This document shows, piece by piece, positions 13,201-14,584 of a DNA stretch of 14,584 nt. The notes below the pieces were generated by a model. It saw only the letters and a program-made list of their open reading frames with translations. It had not been told where the DNA came from and made no database searches. This DNA is from JAVEYA01 sp034003745 (lineage in GTDB: Bacteria > Bacillota > Peptococcia > DRI-13 > PHAD01). The stretch lies in assembly GCA_034003745.1 (NCBI GenBank), contig JAVEYA010000058.1:1-14584 (forward strand). The letters run 5' to 3'. The translations under genes and the position numbers were made by a program. Positions within the stretch are counted from its first letter, which is position 1. Every line of letters starts with the position of its first letter.

Positions 13201-14079
13201 TTAGAGGCCGCGCCACGATTCAGGCTTGAGGAGTTCCGGACGGTTTTCCACAATCACAGTATGTAGTGATTGCAGCAAGCTTTCTTTTTCTTCAGGCAGA
13301 TGGGCTTTCAGCGACAGATAATTGGAAGCATGATTACTGCGAAAGGTGCAATCACTGAGGGTTAATTCTGAAATCAGCAAGGCCAATTCCCGTAAAATCT
13401 CCCAGGGATTAAGCAATTGAAAGGTCCCTGCCCGCACTTGTTTTAACAAAGGAGAGCCGGGTTCCAGCATCAAGGTCAAAACGCCCACATACTGCGGGTC
13501 AATAGCGTTAAGGACACGGGCCGTTTCCACAGCGTGTTCTTCAGAGCGTTCGACCCCGCCCAGACCGGCGATGACGGTGCAGGATAAAAGAAGCCCGGCA
13601 TCCACAATACTCCGTCCTGCTGCAATCATTTCCTCAGGCGTTACGCCTTTGTTGACCTGTTGGAGAATATGGGCGCTGCCGCTTTCGATTCCTAAATAAA
13701 CAATGTGTAATCCATGCTGCCGGAGGAGCTGAAGCTCCTTGGGCGACTTTTCCAAAATATTCAGGGGTCCGCCATAAATCCCTACGCGCTGAAGGTGCGG
13801 AAACTTCGCATAGAGTTTTTTAAGAATATCGCATATTATCTTTGTGTCTAAAGAGAGAGCGTCCCCATCGGCGAGGAAAATCCTTTCCGCATAAGGAAAA
13901 TGAGAGAATCCTTCTTCGATCAGCGCCTCTATTTCTTCAGGGGTTCTTTGCCGGTACCGCTTGTCTTTATACATCGTGCAAAAGGTACAGGCGTTGTGCT
14001 TGCAGCCCACGGTAACCTGCAAAATCAAACTGGAAGCCTCGCTGGGCGGACGATACACCATGCCTTCATAAAACATCAT
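13201..14079 (-). CDS. Radical SAM protein of unknown substrate
   Basis: From the ATG at 14079 this is 292 residues. The cluster site near the N-terminus is VGCKHNACTFCTMYKDKRYR with Cys26, Cys31 and Cys34, a C-x4-C-x2-C spacing seen in one branch of uncharacterised Elp3/MiaB-like radical SAM proteins. Further radical SAM landmarks are FLADGDALSL (about 75-85), YGGPLNIL and YLGIESGSAHILQQVNKGVT (about 125-145), the usual SAM-contacting region. The C-terminal half is helical without an added known domain. A GTG at 14097 is also in frame but has no ribosome site. AAAAGGAA 7 nt before 14079 decides the start. It lies 24 nt after the RsiV-like gene, so the two are probably cotranscribed. Confidence 0.88.
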   Translation of the reverse strand: MMFYEGMVYRPPSEASSLILQVTVGCKHNACTFCTMYKDKRYRQRTPEEIEALIEEGFSHFPYAERIFLADGDALSLDTKIICDILKKLYAKFPHLQRVGIYGGPLNILEKSPKELQLLRQHGLHIVYLGIESGSAHILQQVNKGVTPEEMIAAGRSIVDAGLLLSCTVIAGLGGVERSEEHAVETARVLNAIDPQYVGVLTLMLEPGSPLLKQVRAGTFQLLNPWEILRELALLISELTLSDCTFRSNHASNYLSLKAHLPEEKESLLQSLHTVIVENRPELLKPESWRGL

Positions 14080-14103
14080 ATCCGAATTCCTTTTCACTTA
14101 TAT

Positions 14104-14584
14104 TTAGTTAATATATTCATTGCCCACCAAAACTTCGGCTATGACTTCCGTAGGGATGACGAACTCTATGACACCCATATACCCGGGGGCAACTTCATAT
14201 TTATCAAAAGAAATTACCAATTGATTATCTGCGTTAATATAGAAATTTTGTTCCTGGGAAATCTTTTCAAAAAGGTCCGCGAAGCTTTCTTCAATTCACT
14301 GAATCCAATAAATTTTGTTTTCATCAGCCTGATGCTGTTCCAGCATCTGACTTTTAATATATTCACTGATTATATCTACGTAACGCTCCACATTAAACAG
14401 ACTGGGCAGAGTCAATAAATCTTCCTTCATTTTATCAAACGTATCATATTTGAATACAGTAGAGGAAGACCCCACGGTATTGACTACATACCGTCCTATA
14501 GATAATACCCGATCAGTATCGGTTTTGACAATATAGCCGCTGTCTACTCCCAGATGCCCGCCGCCTTTTTCTTTCATCACTTCC
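14104..14584 (-). pseudogene. RsiV-like DUF4163/DUF3298 protein interrupted by an in-frame TGA
   Basis: The frame enters from the right edge, so the N-terminus is missing, and runs to a TAA at 14106-14104. It is broken once by TGA at 14298-14296. Before the stop it reads GGGHLGVDSGYIVKTDTDRV, LSIGRYVVNTVGSSSTVFKYDTFDK, LLTLPSLF and KIYWIQ. After it, in the same frame, come IEESFADLFEKI, QNFYINADNQLVISFDKYEV and APGYMGVIEF. Both parts belong to one DUF3298 (RsiV C-terminal) domain, the class of extracytoplasmic domain found in anti-sigma factors and lipoproteins. The 63 codons after the stop are free of other damage. Either a recent nonsense mutation, a sequencing error or stop readthrough explains this. 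Without the tail the domain would lose its most conserved core. Confidence 0.75.

Noticed and set aside
14260..14298. Selenocysteine insertion at the TGA in the RsiV-like gene
   Set aside because: Only a 4-bp stem (GAAG/CTTC) and weak A/T stems follow the TGA, with no GGUC-type loop at the usual distance, and the family is not known for selenocysteine.

Overview
The window is a chromosomal, mostly housekeeping segment of a Gram-positive anaerobe. The gene order dGTPase-like / dnaG / rpoD / two tRNAs / trmK / Nif3-YqfO / C4 zinc-ribbon protein is a Firmicutes arrangement (B. subtilis has dnaG-sigA followed closely by trmK and yqfO). AGGAGG-type ribosome binding sites, intermediate base composition, an RsiV-like protein, a LUD-domain protein and a Crp/Fnr regulator suit the Clostridia, perhaps the Peptococcaceae/Desulfitobacteriaceae. 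The genus is a guess.

Left part (1-1490): a LUD-domain protein cut by the left edge and, upstream of it, its probable regulator, a Crp/Fnr-family protein. Both lie on the minus strand. Each is preceded by a closely related 16-bp dyad (14 of 16 bases shared), and each dyad sits exactly 21 nt from a -10-like hexamer. That puts both dyad centres at -41.5, the class II Crp/Fnr activator position, and suggests that the regulator activates itself and the LUD gene. The 331-nt divergent region to ccdA also holds two strong inverted repeats and two TATAAT boxes reading towards ccdA.

Middle plus-strand block (1491-4062): ccdA and a membrane-anchored ResA/TlpA-like thioredoxin with WCPPC, which together form an electron relay to extracytoplasmic thiols, then a 12-TM MFS transporter.

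Long minus-strand block (12526 down to 4125): dGTPase-like HD hydrolase, dnaG, rpoD, tRNA(CAU), tRNA-Val(UAC), a clear intrinsic terminator, then trmK, Nif3/YqfO, a zinc-ribbon coiled-coil protein and a class III aminotransferase, packed with short gaps or overlaps. A good SigH-like promoter match lies just upstream of dnaG-rpoD, recalling the SigH-dependent promoter of the B. subtilis sigA operon.

Right part (12640-14584): a monocistronic Rnk-like (GreA/B C-terminal domain) gene with its own promoter and terminator. Converging on it are a radical SAM protein and, upstream of that, an RsiV-like DUF3298 gene. The DUF3298 frame is interrupted by one in-frame TGA, after which the conserved C-terminal domain continues intact.

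I found no CRISPR array, insertion sequence, phage gene or defence island. The most interesting items are the paired Crp/Fnr dyads, the stop-interrupted RsiV-like gene and the SigH-like promoter. None amounts to a clearly new system.
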